Shown in pieces: positions 35,195 to 44,657 of a stretch of DNA of 64,000 nt. Position 1 is the stretch's first letter. Each line of letters begins with the position of its first letter. Source of the stretch: Paraburkholderia tuberum STM678 (GTDB lineage Bacteria > Pseudomonadota > Gammaproteobacteria > Burkholderiales > Burkholderiaceae); assembly GCF_902833905.1 (NCBI RefSeq), contig NZ_CADFGP010000002.1, positions 186,001-250,000 on the forward strand, written 5' to 3'. Below the pieces are notes generated by a model that saw nothing but the letters and a program-made list of their open reading frames with translations, did not search any database and was not told the DNA's origin. Both the position numbers and the translations under genes were made by a program.

Positions 35195-37165
35195 ATGACT
35201 CGCATCGATTCACCCATCGACATCTCGCAACTCGAAGACGAATGGCTCGAAGCCGACGGCTTCGGCGGCTTTGCTTCGGGCACGCTCGGCATGTTGCGCA
35301 CGCGCCGCTACCATGCGCTGCTGCTAGCCGCGACGCGCGCGCCGGGCGGGCGCATGGTGCTCGTCAACGGTATCAAGGCGTGGGTCGAGGCGGGCGGCGA
35401 GCGCTTCGCGTTGACCATACAACGCTATGGGCCTGACGTGATCTATCCGGATCTGCGCGGCCGCCTTGCCGGCTTCGACACCGCGCCGTGGCCGACGTGG
35501 CGCATTCAACTCGGTGCGCACGCGGCGATGATCGCCGACGTGTTCGTCAGCAAAGCGACGTGCGAAACGGTATTGCGCTGGCGGCTCGAAGGCGGCGAAC
35601 TCGATGCGCCCGTGCTGAAGATCAGACCGCTGCTGTCGGGCCGTGACTATCATGCGCTGCATCACGAGAATCCGGCCTTCAACTTCGGCGTGCAAGTCAG
35701 CGCCGATCAATCGTGCGCGAGCTGGCAACCGTATGGCGGACTGCCGGTCGTGCGAGCGGCGACGAACGGTGCCTATACGCATGCGCCCGACTGGTATCGC
35801 AACTTCTGCTACGTGCGCGAGCAGGAGCGCGGTCTCGATTGCAGCGAAGATCTCGCGACGCCCGGCGTGTTCAGCTTCGATCTCGCGGAGGGCGACGCCG
35901 TGATGATTCTGAGCGCGTCGAGCACGTCCGCCACCGAATGCGCGAACGATAAAGCCCAAACCACCGCCCACGCCGCCCAACTCGCCCACACCGAACAACA
36001 ACGCCGCGCCGCACTCGGCTCGCGCCTGCAACGCTCGGCCGACGCCTACGTCGTCACGCGCAACGAAGGCCGCACGATCCTCGCGGGCTTTCCGTGGTTC
36101 ACCGACTGGGGCCGCGACACGTTCATCGCGATGCGCGGCCTGCTGATCGAGTCGAACCGTCTCGACGATGCCGAAGCGATCCTGCTCGAATGGTCCGGCA
36201 CGCTGTCCGAAGGCATGCTGCCGAACCGCTTCCCCGACTACGGCGACGCGCCCGAATACAACTCGGTCGACGCGTCGCTATGGTTCATCGTCGCGGTTCA
36301 CGACTATCTGGCGACGCCGCATGCGGGCGCGCAAACGCGCGCGCATCTGCAGCAGGCCGCCGAAACGATCCTGACCGGCTACACGAACGGCACGCGCTTC
36401 AACATCGGCGTGTGCGCGGACGACGGCCTGCTGCGCGCCGGCATGCCCGGCGTGCAACTGACGTGGATGGATGCGAAAGTCGGCGACTGGGTCGTCACAC
36501 CGCGCATCGGCAAGCCGGTCGAAGTGCAGGCGCTGTGGATCAACGCGCTGCGAATCGCGTCAGCATGGAACCCGCAGTGGCGGCAAGCTGCCGAGCGCGC
36601 GACGCTCGCGTTTCGCCGGCGCTTCGTCGATCCGGCCACCCAGGCGCTGTTCGATAACGTCGACGTCGATCATGTGCCGGGCACGGTCGACCGCTCGATC
36701 CGGCCGAATCAGATCTTCGCGATCGGTGGCCTGCCGTTTCCGCTGCTCGAAGGCGCGGCGGCGCGCGCGGTGGTGGGTCAGGTCGAAGCGCAATTGCTGA
36801 CGCCGCTCGGCCTGCGCACGCTCGCGCCGTCCGATCCCGCGTATCGCGGCCGCTACGGCGGCGCGCCGCGCGAACGCGACGGCGCCTATCATCAGGGCAC
36901 CGCGTGGTTGTGGCTGATCGGCCCGTTCGTCGAAGCGTGGCTGCGAGTGAATGGCGCGAGTGCCGATAATCTCGCGCAGGCGAGGGCGCGCTTTCTCGCC
37001 CCGCTGTACGCGCATCTCGATCACGCGGGCCTCGATCACCTGTCCGAGATCGCCGCCGGCGACGCGCCGCACGCGCCCGCCGGCACGCCGTTCCAGGCCT
37101 GGTCGCTAGGCGAATTGCTGCGCGTCGAAAGTCTGCTTGCCCGGTTCGAGCACAACGGCGCGTAA
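35195..37165 (+). CDS. Amylo-alpha-1,6-glucosidase (glycogen debranching-type, GH133-like)
   Basis: A 656-aa cytosolic glucosidase. The N-terminal beta domain opens with EADGFGGFASGTLGMLRTRR and YHALLLAAT. The catalytic (alpha/alpha)6 barrel has FPWFTDWGRDTFIAMRGLL, NRFPDYGDAPEYNSVDASLW and the late YHQGTAWLWLIGPFVEAWL, where the acids of these motifs are the expected catalytic pair. These enzymes remove alpha-1,6-linked glucose stubs from glycogen-like chains. The ATG at 35195 gives the family N-terminus. The gene leads a plus-strand run with a GH63-like glucosidase (51-bp gap), zwf and a glucokinase, so released glucose can be phosphorylated and oxidised directly. Confidence 0.9.
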   Translation: MTRIDSPIDISQLEDEWLEADGFGGFASGTLGMLRTRRYHALLLAATRAPGGRMVLVNGIKAWVEAGGERFALTIQRYGPDVIYPDLRGRLAGFDTAPWPTWRIQLGAHAAMIADVFVSKATCETVLRWRLEGGELDAPVLKIRPLLSGRDYHALHHENPAFNFGVQVSADQSCASWQPYGGLPVVRAATNGAYTHAPDWYRNFCYVREQERGLDCSEDLATPGVFSFDLAEGDAVMILSASSTSATECANDKAQTTAHAAQLAHTEQQRRAALGSRLQRSADAYVVTRNEGRTILAGFPWFTDWGRDTFIAMRGLLIESNRLDDAEAILLEWSGTLSEGMLPNRFPDYGDAPEYNSVDASLWFIVAVHDYLATPHAGAQTRAHLQQAAETILTGYTNGTRFNIGVCADDGLLRAGMPGVQLTWMDAKVGDWVVTPRIGKPVEVQALWINALRIASAWNPQWRQAAERATLAFRRRFVDPATQALFDNVDVDHVPGTVDRSIRPNQIFAIGGLPFPLLEGAAARAVVGQVEAQLLTPLGLRTLAPSDPAYRGRYGGAPRERDGAYHQGTAWLWLIGPFVEAWLRVNGASADNLAQARARFLAPLYAHLDHAGLDHLSEIAAGDAPHAPAGTPFQAWSLGELLRVESLLARFEHNGA

Positions 37166-37216
37166 ACCGCGCTACGATGTGGGTCCCACCGCCGGGCCTG
37201 TTGCAAGGACGTTTTC

Positions 37217-40039
37217 ATGCCACCGCTGCGCGCTGCCAATCTGCTCGCCACGATCGAAGGTTCCAGGCTGCATTCGCCCGAATGCGGCCACTGGCAGCGC
37301 TGGGGGCCGTATCTGAGCGAGCGCCAGTGGGGCACGGTGCGCGAGGACTACAGCGCGAACGGCACCGCCTGGGACTCGTTTCCGCACGACCATGCGCGCA
37401 GCCGCGCCTACCGCTGGGGCGAAGACGGCATCGCCGGTTTCGGCGACGACCGGCTCAGCTGGTGCGTGTCGCTCGCGCTGTGGAACCGCAAGGACCCGAT
37501 CATCAAGGAGCGCCTGTTCGGCCTGACCAACTCGCAGGGCAATCACGGCGAGGACGTCAAGGAGCTGTACTTCTATCTCGACGGCACGCCCACGCATTCC
37601 TACATGCGCATGCTGTACAAGTACCCGCATGCGGCTTATCCCTACCAGGACCTGATCGACGAAAACGCGCGCCGCGGCGGCGATATGCCAGAGTACGAAG
37701 TACTCGATACCGGCGTGTTCGACGATCAGCGCTATTTCGAAGTCCAGATCGAATACGCGAAGCACACGCCCGACGACATCGTGATGCGTGTGACGATCGA
37801 AAATCGCGCGGACGAAGCGGCGTCGCTCGATGTGCTGCCGCAGATCTGGGCGCGCAACTCGTGGTCGTGGAAAGAGAACAAGGACAAGCCGAAGCTCGTC
37901 GCCGGTACCGGTCATGACGGCGCGGTGCGTCTGCTGGGCCATCACCATGTGCACGAACCGATCGTCGTGACCGCGTGGTCGAAGGACGCGCCGCAACTCG
38001 CATGGCTGTTCTGCGAGAACGACACCAACGTGAAGCGGCTGTTCGGCATGGACGGCGCGGGCCCGTTCAAGGACGGCTTCAACGACTACCTCGTGCACGG
38101 CGACGCGAACGCGATCCGTCACGACGCGGGCACCCGGGCCGCCGCGCATGCGGCGCTCGAGTTCGGGCCGCACGGACGCGCGGTCGTGTATCTGCGCTGG
38201 CACCCGCAATCGGCGACCGATGAAGCGCCATTCGATGCCGACGCGTTGATCGCGCGCCGCCGCGCCGAAGCCGACGAATTCTATGGCGCGTTGCAACACG
38301 AGATCACCGACCCCGATGCGCGTCTCGTGCAACGTCAGGCGCTCGCCGGCATGCTGTGGTCGAAGCAGTACTACCAGTACGACGTGCAGCGCTGGCTCGA
38401 CGGCGATCCGCTGCAACCGAGCCCGCCCGCCGCGCGCAAGCACGGCCGCAACACCGACTGGCGGCATCTGTGCAACGCGGACATCGTGTCGATGCCGGAC
38501 AAGTGGGAGTACCCGTGGTACGCGTCGTGGGACCTCGCGTTTCATGCGGCCGCGTTCGCGCTGATCGATCCGGCGTTTGCCAAGAAGCAGTTGCTGCTGC
38601 TCGTGAAGGACCGCTATCAGCACCCGAACGGCCAGTTGCCCGCTTACGAATGGGCGTTGAGCGACGCGAACCCGCCGGTCCATGCATGGGCCGCGTGGCG
38701 CGTGTACGAGATCGACCGCGCGCTGACCGGCAAGGCGGACCGCGATTTTCTGGAGCTCATGTTTCACAAGCTGCTGCTGAATTTCTCGTGGTGGGTGAAT
38801 CGCAAGGACGCCGACGGCCACAATATTTTTCAGGGCGGTTTTCTCGGGCTCGACAACGTCGGCATCTTCGACCGCTCGTCGCCGCTGCCCACCGGCGGCC
38901 ACATCGACCAGGCCGACGGCACCGCGTGGATGGCCGCGTATGCGCTCGACCTGATGCGTATCGCGCTCGAACTCGCCTACGCGAATCATGTGTTCGTCGA
39001 TATTGGTGTGAAGTTCTTCGAGCACTTCCTGTACATCGCGGAAGCGGTCAGTTGCGACGACGGCTGCGACACGGGCCTGTGGGACAGCGAGGACGAATTC
39101 TTCTACGACAAGCTGCGCCTGCCCGACGGCAGCAGCATGCCGATGCGTGTTCGCTCGATCGTCGGACTGATACCGCTGTTCGCCGTGCACGTGCTCGAGG
39201 AGCGTCTGCACGGCGGCTTGCCGAGCTTGCGCGAGCGCCTCGTGTGGTTTCTCGAGCATCGGCCCGATCTCGCGAAGCTGGTGTCGCGCTGGAACGAGCC
39301 CGGCAAGGGCAACGCGCTTTTGCTGTCGCTGCTGCGCGGGCATCGGATGAAGGCGTTGTTACGGCGCACGCTCGACGAAAGTGAATTTCTTTCCGATCAC
39401 GGCGTGCGGGCGTTGTCGCGTTGCCATCGCGATCATCCGTTCGTGTACCAGCACAACGGCAACAGCTTCTGCGTCAAGTATCTGCCGGCCGAATCCGATA
39501 CCCGTGTGTTCGGCGGCAATTCGAACTGGCGCGGGCCGGTGTGGATGCCGGTCAACTATCTGCTGATCGAATCGCTGTACGAGTTTCATCGCTATTACGG
39601 CGATGATTTCCGCGTCGAGTATCCGACCGGGTCGGGCCAGAAGTTCTCGTTGAGCGAAATCGCCGACGAACTCGCGCGCCGCGCGACCACGCTGTTCCTG
39701 AAGGACAAAAACGGCGAGCGGCCGGTGATGGGTGCGTATCCGCTGCTGCAGGCGGACCCGCGTTCGCAGGATCTGATCCTGTTCCATGAGTATTTTCATG
39801 GCGATAACGGTCGTGGCGTCGGGGCTTCGCATCAGACCGGCTGGACCGGGCTCGTCGCGTTGCTGTTGCAGCCGCGCGCGATGGCGGCATCGGGCAACGT
39901 GCCGCTGGCGGGGGAACCGGCGCCGGTGGCCGCGCCCGCACCCGCGCCGATTCCGGTGCCGGCGGCTTCTGCCTCCGCGGTAACGCCGGCGGTGGCGAAA
40001 GAACCGGTACCGTCGCTCGCGGCCACGACGACGAAATAA
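37217..40039 (+). CDS. GH63-like alpha-glucosidase (mannosyl-oligosaccharide glucosidase family), 940 aa
   Basis: A large cytosolic glycoside hydrolase of the bacterial GH63-like group. The N-terminal beta-sandwich carries YLSERQWGTVREDYSANG and WDSFPHDHARSRAYRWGED, phrases typical of this group. The barrel has WEYPWYASWDLAFHAAAFAL, LPAYEWALSDANPPVHAWA and, late, RGPVWMPVNYLLIESL. Relatives act on alpha-glucosyl compounds such as glucosylglycerate or oligosaccharides; the exact substrate is not readable. The last ~45 residues are an unusual Pro/Ala-rich tail (PAPVAAPAPAPIPVPA) not needed for the fold. The ATG at 37217 is 51 bp after the debranching enzyme, and zwf follows 101 bp later. Confidence 0.88.
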   Translation: MPPLRAANLLATIEGSRLHSPECGHWQRWGPYLSERQWGTVREDYSANGTAWDSFPHDHARSRAYRWGEDGIAGFGDDRLSWCVSLALWNRKDPIIKERLFGLTNSQGNHGEDVKELYFYLDGTPTHSYMRMLYKYPHAAYPYQDLIDENARRGGDMPEYEVLDTGVFDDQRYFEVQIEYAKHTPDDIVMRVTIENRADEAASLDVLPQIWARNSWSWKENKDKPKLVAGTGHDGAVRLLGHHHVHEPIVVTAWSKDAPQLAWLFCENDTNVKRLFGMDGAGPFKDGFNDYLVHGDANAIRHDAGTRAAAHAALEFGPHGRAVVYLRWHPQSATDEAPFDADALIARRRAEADEFYGALQHEITDPDARLVQRQALAGMLWSKQYYQYDVQRWLDGDPLQPSPPAARKHGRNTDWRHLCNADIVSMPDKWEYPWYASWDLAFHAAAFALIDPAFAKKQLLLLVKDRYQHPNGQLPAYEWALSDANPPVHAWAAWRVYEIDRALTGKADRDFLELMFHKLLLNFSWWVNRKDADGHNIFQGGFLGLDNVGIFDRSSPLPTGGHIDQADGTAWMAAYALDLMRIALELAYANHVFVDIGVKFFEHFLYIAEAVSCDDGCDTGLWDSEDEFFYDKLRLPDGSSMPMRVRSIVGLIPLFAVHVLEERLHGGLPSLRERLVWFLEHRPDLAKLVSRWNEPGKGNALLLSLLRGHRMKALLRRTLDESEFLSDHGVRALSRCHRDHPFVYQHNGNSFCVKYLPAESDTRVFGGNSNWRGPVWMPVNYLLIESLYEFHRYYGDDFRVEYPTGSGQKFSLSEIADELARRATTLFLKDKNGERPVMGAYPLLQADPRSQDLILFHEYFHGDNGRGVGASHQTGWTGLVALLLQPRAMAASGNVPLAGEPAPVAAPAPAPIPVPAASASAVTPAVAKEPVPSLAATTTK

Positions 40040-40140
40040 GCACGCCGCGCGCTCACGCGCGAACGCGATTGAACTGTGCGGCAGCGCCCGTGGTCTTTCA
40101 TGTATTGCCGCGTTCGTTCTATTGGCTTACCGAGGTCCAA

Positions 40141-41769
40141 GTGAATCCCATGTCGACCACACCGAACCCTTCCGCTTCTCCCGATCAACCCAACGCAACG
40201 CCCGCCCTGAGCTGCAAGCTCAGCGCGGACCGGTACGACGCCTTGTCGTCGCCGGCCGGCAAGAAGCCCGCGCCGCCGTGCACGCTCGTGATCTTCGGCG
40301 CAGGCGGCGATCTGACCAAACGTCTGTTGATGCCGGCGCTCTACAACCTCGCGGTCGATGGCCTGCTCGACGACAGCATGAAGATCATCGGCGTCAATCA
40401 CGGCGAGCGCGAAACGCGCGAATGGTGCGACGAACTGCATACCTCGCTGCAGAAGTTCGCCGCCGACAAGGCCAGCACCTTTCACGCCGGCAAGCTCGAC
40501 GACAACGCGTGGAACTGGGTCGCGCAGCGCCTCGAATACATGGCGGGCGAGTTCGAATCCGACGATACGTTCGCGAAGCTGAAGCAGAAGCTCGATCAGT
40601 CGAAAGGCGGTAACGCGATCTTCTACCTCGCGGTCGGCGCGCGTTTTTTCAAACCGATCACCGACCGGCTCGGCAAAGCCGGCCTGCTGAAGGAAGGCGA
40701 CGGCGCGAACGGCGGCTTTCGGCGTCTCGTGATCGAGAAGCCGTTCGGCACCGATCTCGCATCGGCGCGCGATCTGAACGCGCACATCCTGTCGTATGCG
40801 CGGGAGTCGCAGGTGTACCGCATCGATCATTTTCTCGGCAAGGACACCGTGCAGAGCATCCTCGCGGTGCGCTTCGCGAATGCGATGTTCGAGCCGATCT
40901 GGCGGCGCGAGTACATCGATTGCGTGCAGATCACGGCGGCGGAAACGATCGGCGTCGAGGGGCGCGGCAGGTTCTACGAGCAGACCGGCGCGTTTCGCGA
41001 CATGGTGCCGAACCACCTGTTCCAGCTGCTCGGCATCGTCGCGATGGAGCCGCCGAATTCGTTCGAGGCCGAAGCCGTGCGAAACAAGAAGGCCGAGCTG
41101 TTCGACGCAATCCAGCCGCTGACGTCCGCCGACGTCGTCTTCGGCCAGTACGAAAAAGGGCCAGCCGGCGTGGGCTATCGCGAGGAGCCCGACGTCGCGC
41201 CCGGCAGCACGACGGAAACCTACGCGGCGGCGCGCGTGTTCGTCGAGAACTGGCGCTGGGCCGGCGTGCCGTTCTATCTGCGTACCGGCAAGCGGCTCGC
41301 GGTGCGCCGCACCGAGGTTTCGGTGCAGCTGAAGCCGGTGCCGTTCCGCCTGTTCCGCGATACGCCGGTCAACGCATTGACGCCGAACGTGCTGACCATT
41401 CGCATCGATCCCGAGCACGGCTCGAGCTTCGATTTCAACGTGAAGGTGCCGGGGCCGGTGATGCAGGTCGGTCCGGTACAGTCGTCGTTCAACTATGGCG
41501 ACTTCTTTGCGGAAAGCGCGAACGTCGGCTACGAGACGCTGCTGTACGACTGCATGTTTGGCGACGCGACGTTGTTTCAGCGCGCCGACAGCATCGAGAC
41601 GAGCTGGTGCGCGGTCGACGACGTGCTGCATCCGAGGAGTGGCGGCGCGGTTGCCGTGCGCGGCTATGCGGCCGGCAGCGACGGGCCGGCCGAAGCCGAC
41701 GCGCTGCTCGCGCGCGATGGCCACGCGTGGCGCCCGTTGCAGCAGAAAGCGCCCGGCGGCAAGTCGTAG
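40141..41769 (+). CDS. zwf: Glucose-6-phosphate 1-dehydrogenase
   Basis: Oxidises glucose 6-phosphate to 6-phosphogluconolactone with NAD(P)+, the entry to the Entner-Doudoroff and pentose-phosphate routes. The dinucleotide-binding motif is LVIFGAGGDLTKRLLMP near residue 50. The substrate/catalytic motif reads YRIDHFLGKDTVQ (consensus RIDHYLGKE), and the structural-NADP region contains RWAGVPFYLRTGKRL. At 542 aa it is ~50 longer than usual, because of a Ser/Pro-rich N-terminal extension. The GTG at 40141 has GAGG six bases upstream and is preferred to the ATG at 40150. It sits between a glucosidase and a glucokinase gene. Confidence 0.93.
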   Translation: MNPMSTTPNPSASPDQPNATPALSCKLSADRYDALSSPAGKKPAPPCTLVIFGAGGDLTKRLLMPALYNLAVDGLLDDSMKIIGVNHGERETREWCDELHTSLQKFAADKASTFHAGKLDDNAWNWVAQRLEYMAGEFESDDTFAKLKQKLDQSKGGNAIFYLAVGARFFKPITDRLGKAGLLKEGDGANGGFRRLVIEKPFGTDLASARDLNAHILSYARESQVYRIDHFLGKDTVQSILAVRFANAMFEPIWRREYIDCVQITAAETIGVEGRGRFYEQTGAFRDMVPNHLFQLLGIVAMEPPNSFEAEAVRNKKAELFDAIQPLTSADVVFGQYEKGPAGVGYREEPDVAPGSTTETYAAARVFVENWRWAGVPFYLRTGKRLAVRRTEVSVQLKPVPFRLFRDTPVNALTPNVLTIRIDPEHGSSFDFNVKVPGPVMQVGPVQSSFNYGDFFAESANVGYETLLYDCMFGDATLFQRADSIETSWCAVDDVLHPRSGGAVAVRGYAAGSDGPAEADALLARDGHAWRPLQQKAPGGKS

Positions 41770-41832
41770 CGGCAACTTTGAACCAACCCGCAGACCCGCG
41801 TCACAACCGCCTCAACACAATCGGGAGACATC

Positions 41833-42657
41833 GTGGCAACACGCAACAAGAACGCAATGAAACGGAATGCGCCGACAAGCGGCAGCGAGCACATCCTCGC
41901 GATCGATGTCGGCGGCACCGGCCTGAAGGCCGCGATCATCGACGCCGACGGGCAGATGAAAACCGAGCGCGTGCGCGTTGCGACGCCGCATCCGTGCACG
42001 CCGGATCAACTGGTGGACGCGCTCGCGCAACTCGTGGCTCCGCTCATCGAGCAGGTGCGGCCCGTCCGTATCTCGATCGGGTTTCCGGGTGTCGTGCGCA
42101 ACAACCGCATTCTGACCGCGCCGCACTTCGGCATCGAAGGATGGCACGACATTGCGCTCGCGGATTCGCTCGCGCAGCGCCTGGGCGGACTGCCGGTGCG
42201 GATGATCAACGACGCCGAAATGCAAGGCTTCGCGGCGATCGAAGGCCACGGCCTCGAATTCGTGCTGACGCTCGGCACCGGCGCCGGCACCGCGATGTTT
42301 CGCGATGGCGAACTGATGCCGCATCTGGAGCTCGCGCATCATCCGGTCAGCAAGAAGGGCGTGGCGTACGACGAATACATCGGCGAGGCCGCGCGCGAGC
42401 AGATCGGCAACAAGCGCTGGAGCCGGCGTGTCGAGAAGGTGATCGGCATTCTCGAGTCACTGGTCAATTACGACAAGCTGTGGATCGGCGGCGGCAACGC
42501 GGCGCGCATCAAGTTTTCGCTGCCGGCGAACGTGGCGACCGTATCGAACGACGCGGGGATCGAGGGCGGCGCGAAATTGTGGCATCCGCTGTCGGTGTGC
42601 GAGACGCGACAGTATCCCGAGGCGACGCAGAAGACGGGGCGGTTCAAGCCGAAGTGA
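41833..42657 (+). CDS. ROK-family glucokinase (polyphosphate glucokinase-like)
   Basis: A 274-aa sugar kinase. The phosphate-1 loop is ILAIDVGGTGLKAAIIDADG; the substrate region is VRISIGFPGVVRNNRIL, with INDAEMQGFAAIEGHG holding the catalytic aspartate, and the second phosphate loop is LTLGTGAGTAMFRDG. It lacks the Cys-rich zinc motif of classical ROK kinases, as polyphosphate glucokinases do, so polyphosphate may serve as donor; ATP is the alternative. It phosphorylates glucose to glucose 6-phosphate, which the neighbouring zwf product oxidises. Last gene of the sugar run; the mobile island starts immediately afterwards. Confidence 0.88.
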   Translation: MATRNKNAMKRNAPTSGSEHILAIDVGGTGLKAAIIDADGQMKTERVRVATPHPCTPDQLVDALAQLVAPLIEQVRPVRISIGFPGVVRNNRILTAPHFGIEGWHDIALADSLAQRLGGLPVRMINDAEMQGFAAIEGHGLEFVLTLGTGAGTAMFRDGELMPHLELAHHPVSKKGVAYDEYIGEAAREQIGNKRWSRRVEKVIGILESLVNYDKLWIGGGNAARIKFSLPANVATVSNDAGIEGGAKLWHPLSVCETRQYPEATQKTGRFKPK

Positions 42658-43014
42658 GGGGGGTGGATTGCCGCTGCCATCAAGTATCCAGTGCTGCGGC
42701 TCCACGTCCAAGGGTTCATATCAACCCCTCAACGATTGCCAAGGCGATCCGTGCCCGAGCACCGGTCAGCGCTTCGACGCTGGACGTGCTCATAACTACT
42801 TCGGCTTTGCTGGCAACGGATTATCTTGCCGGTAAGTGCGCCTGGGGTTAATGACCAAACGCTTGACCTGTGCGTCCAATTCCTTACTGTGATACAGGTC
42901 CAGACACTTCAGGAAATCGAAACGGACACCTTCAGTTTCCGATTCAACCAGCGGGTTTTGATAATTTCGCGCCAAATAATTGTCCACCAAGGTTTTGATC
43001 GCGTCTGCCCCCGG
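42658..43014 (-). pseudogene. Remnant of an unknown gene, truncated by the IS3 element
   Basis: On the minus strand a coding-like stretch enters from the IS edge and runs to a stop at 42796. It includes LVDNYLARNYQNPLVESETE, then VRFDFLKCLDLYHSKELDAQ and a basic end VKRLVINPRRTYRQ. Composition is AT-richer than the neighbouring sugar genes, suggesting foreign origin. The upstream part is missing; the frame runs into the inverted repeat of the IS. No family recognised. The remaining ~130 bases up to the glucokinase stop hold nothing I can name. Confidence 0.5.
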
Positions 43015-43081
43015 CGTCAGACTACTTGTCGTGTTATCTGAATCTTATAGACATGGTCCGGGGGCGGTAAAATCAGGGTGA

Positions 43082-43579
43082 ATGAAAGCCTACTCAGCAG
43101 AAAGAAAAGAAGCGCTGGTGCGTCGCATGATGCCGCCGGAAAACGCGTTGGTCTCAGCGCTGGCCAGAGAAACGGGGATTACCGAACAGACGTTGTACAC
43201 GTGGCGCCGACAGGCGAAAGGACAAGGGCTGGCCGTGCCGGGCGATGGGAAGAATCCCGAGGGATGGTCTTCGGAAGACAAGTTTGCAGTAGTGCTGGAA
43301 GCCGCCCCGCTCAACGCAGCGGAGCTGGCCGAGTACTGCCGGCGCAAAGGACTCTATCCCGAACAGATCGCGGCGTGGCGAGCGGCCTGCCAGGCAGCCA
43401 ACGCGAATGCCACCGAGCAGGCACGCGAGCAGCGCCACCAGTCGAAAGACGACAAGCAGCGCATCCGGCAGCTCGAGAAGGAATTGCAGCGCAAGGAGAA
43501 GGCGCTAGCGGAAGCGGCGGCGCTGCTGATTCTGAGAAAAAAAGTCCAGGCGATCTGGGGAGACAAAGAGGACGATTGA
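43082..43579 (+). CDS. IS3-family transposase OrfA
   Basis: A 165-aa DNA-binding half of an IS3 transposase. It shows two helix-turn-helix-like segments (ETGITEQTLYTWRRQAKGQG and AELAEYCRRKGLYPEQIAAW), then a long charged leucine-zipper-like helix (KQRIRQLEKELQRKEKALAE) that drives multimerisation. It ends RKKVQAIWGDKEDD. The AAAAAAAG run at 43537-43544 within codons RKK lets ribosomes slip back one base into orfB, giving the full OrfAB transposase. Intact in itself. Confidence 0.88.
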   Translation: MKAYSAERKEALVRRMMPPENALVSALARETGITEQTLYTWRRQAKGQGLAVPGDGKNPEGWSSEDKFAVVLEAAPLNAAELAEYCRRKGLYPEQIAAWRAACQAANANATEQAREQRHQSKDDKQRIRQLEKELQRKEKALAEAAALLILRKKVQAIWGDKEDD

Positions 43580-44633
43580 TCAACGTCCCGGATCGCCTGT
43601 TATGTATATCGTTGATACGCGAGGCGGCGCAGTCAGGCTGCCGGCTGGAGAAGGCTTGCGACGAGTTGGGCGTGAGCCTGCGCACGTTTCAGCGCTGGGT
43701 CGGTGACGGTGACACGGTACGTGCTGATGGTCGTACCACGACCGAACGGCCGCCGCCGGGCAACCAGTTGAGTGAGGCTGAACGGCAACAGATTCTTGAG
43801 GTAGCCAATAGTGCGGAGTTTGCCAGTCTGCCGCCCAGCCAGATCGTGCCGAGGCTGGCCGATCGCGGCGTGTATGTCGCATCGGAATCGAGCTTTTACC
43901 GCGTGCTGCGCAGCGCCTCGCAGCAGCACCATCGTGGTCGTGCGCGCAAGCCCTCGACCCGGGTAGTGACCAGTCATTGCGCGACGGCGCCCAATCAGGT
44001 CTGGTCGTGGGACATCACCTGGGTACCTGCGGCGGTCAAAGGACAGTATTACTACTGGTACATGATGCTGGACGTGTTCAGCCGCAAGATTGTCGGTCAC
44101 GAAGTGCATGAGGCCGAATCGGCAGAACTGGCCGCGTTGCTGATGCGGCGTGCCAGTCTGGCAGAGGGCCTGGCAGGACGTCCCCTGGTGCTGCACTCGG
44201 ATAATGGCAGCCCGATGAAAGGTGCGACGATGCTTGCCACCCTGGAGAACCTGGGGGTCGTGGCCTCGTTTAGCCGACCACGCGTGAGTAACGACAACCC
44301 GTACGCAGAGTCGCTGTTCCGGACCTGCAAGTATCGGCCCGATACCCGCGCAAGCCGTTCGGCAGCGTTGACGAGGCGCGGGCCTGGACGCAGCAGTTCG
44401 TGCGCTGGTACAACCATGAGCACAAACACAGCGGCCTGAAATTCGTCACGCCGGCCCAGTGTCATAACGGCGTGGCGAATGCAGTTCTTGCGCAACGTGA
44501 GATCGTTTATGCGGAGGCCAGGCAGCGCAATCCACGGCGTTGGTCCCGATCGACGCGCAACTGGAAATTGAAGGATGAAGTCTGGCTCAATCCGGAGCGC
44601 ATGCAACCGGAAGAACTAAAGCAGTGCGCATGA
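43576..44633 (+). pseudogene. IS3-family transposase OrfB, frameshifted
   Basis: The catalytic half, with an HTH (LGVSLRTFQRWVGDGD) and the rve integrase core. The DDE triad is visible: D in WSWDITWVPAAVKG, D in LVLHSDNGSPMKG and E in NDNPYAESLFRT. After CKYRPD (about 44342) the frame breaks. The expected continuation, YPRKPFGSVDEARAWTQQF, is in another frame and runs on to QPEELKQCA and the stop at 44633. Adding one T restores it. The break falls after the triad, well away from the normal orfA/orfB slip site, so it is a mutation and not recoding. Confidence 0.85.
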
Positions 44634-44657
44634 GGTGACGCGACAAGTACGTTGACA

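Larger units (their letters stand above)
43015..44657 (+). mobile_element. IS3-family insertion sequence (inactive)
   Basis: An element of ~1.64 kb with imperfect ~25-bp terminal inverted repeats. The left end (43016-43040) and the complement of the right end (44632-44656) share GTCA, TACTTGTCG and further bases; exact ends are good to a base or two. It holds orfA and orfB arranged as in IS3, with a run of seven A's plus G (43537-43544) before the overlap, the standard place for the -1 frameshift that fuses the two products. A one-base deletion in orfB disables it. It cuts an unknown gene on the left and a TIR gene on the right, and no target duplication is evident. Confidence 0.85.

Noticed and set aside
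32379..41775. Very long open frames antisense to the phospholipase, GH63-like and zwf genes (650-720 codons)
   Set aside because: They mirror real genes on the other strand, are Arg/His/Val-rich as expected of antisense high-GC DNA, and match no family.
44335..44350. Programmed frameshift inside IS3 orfB
   Set aside because: No slippery sequence is present there, and the normal slip site lies at 43537-43544; a one-base deletion explains it better.
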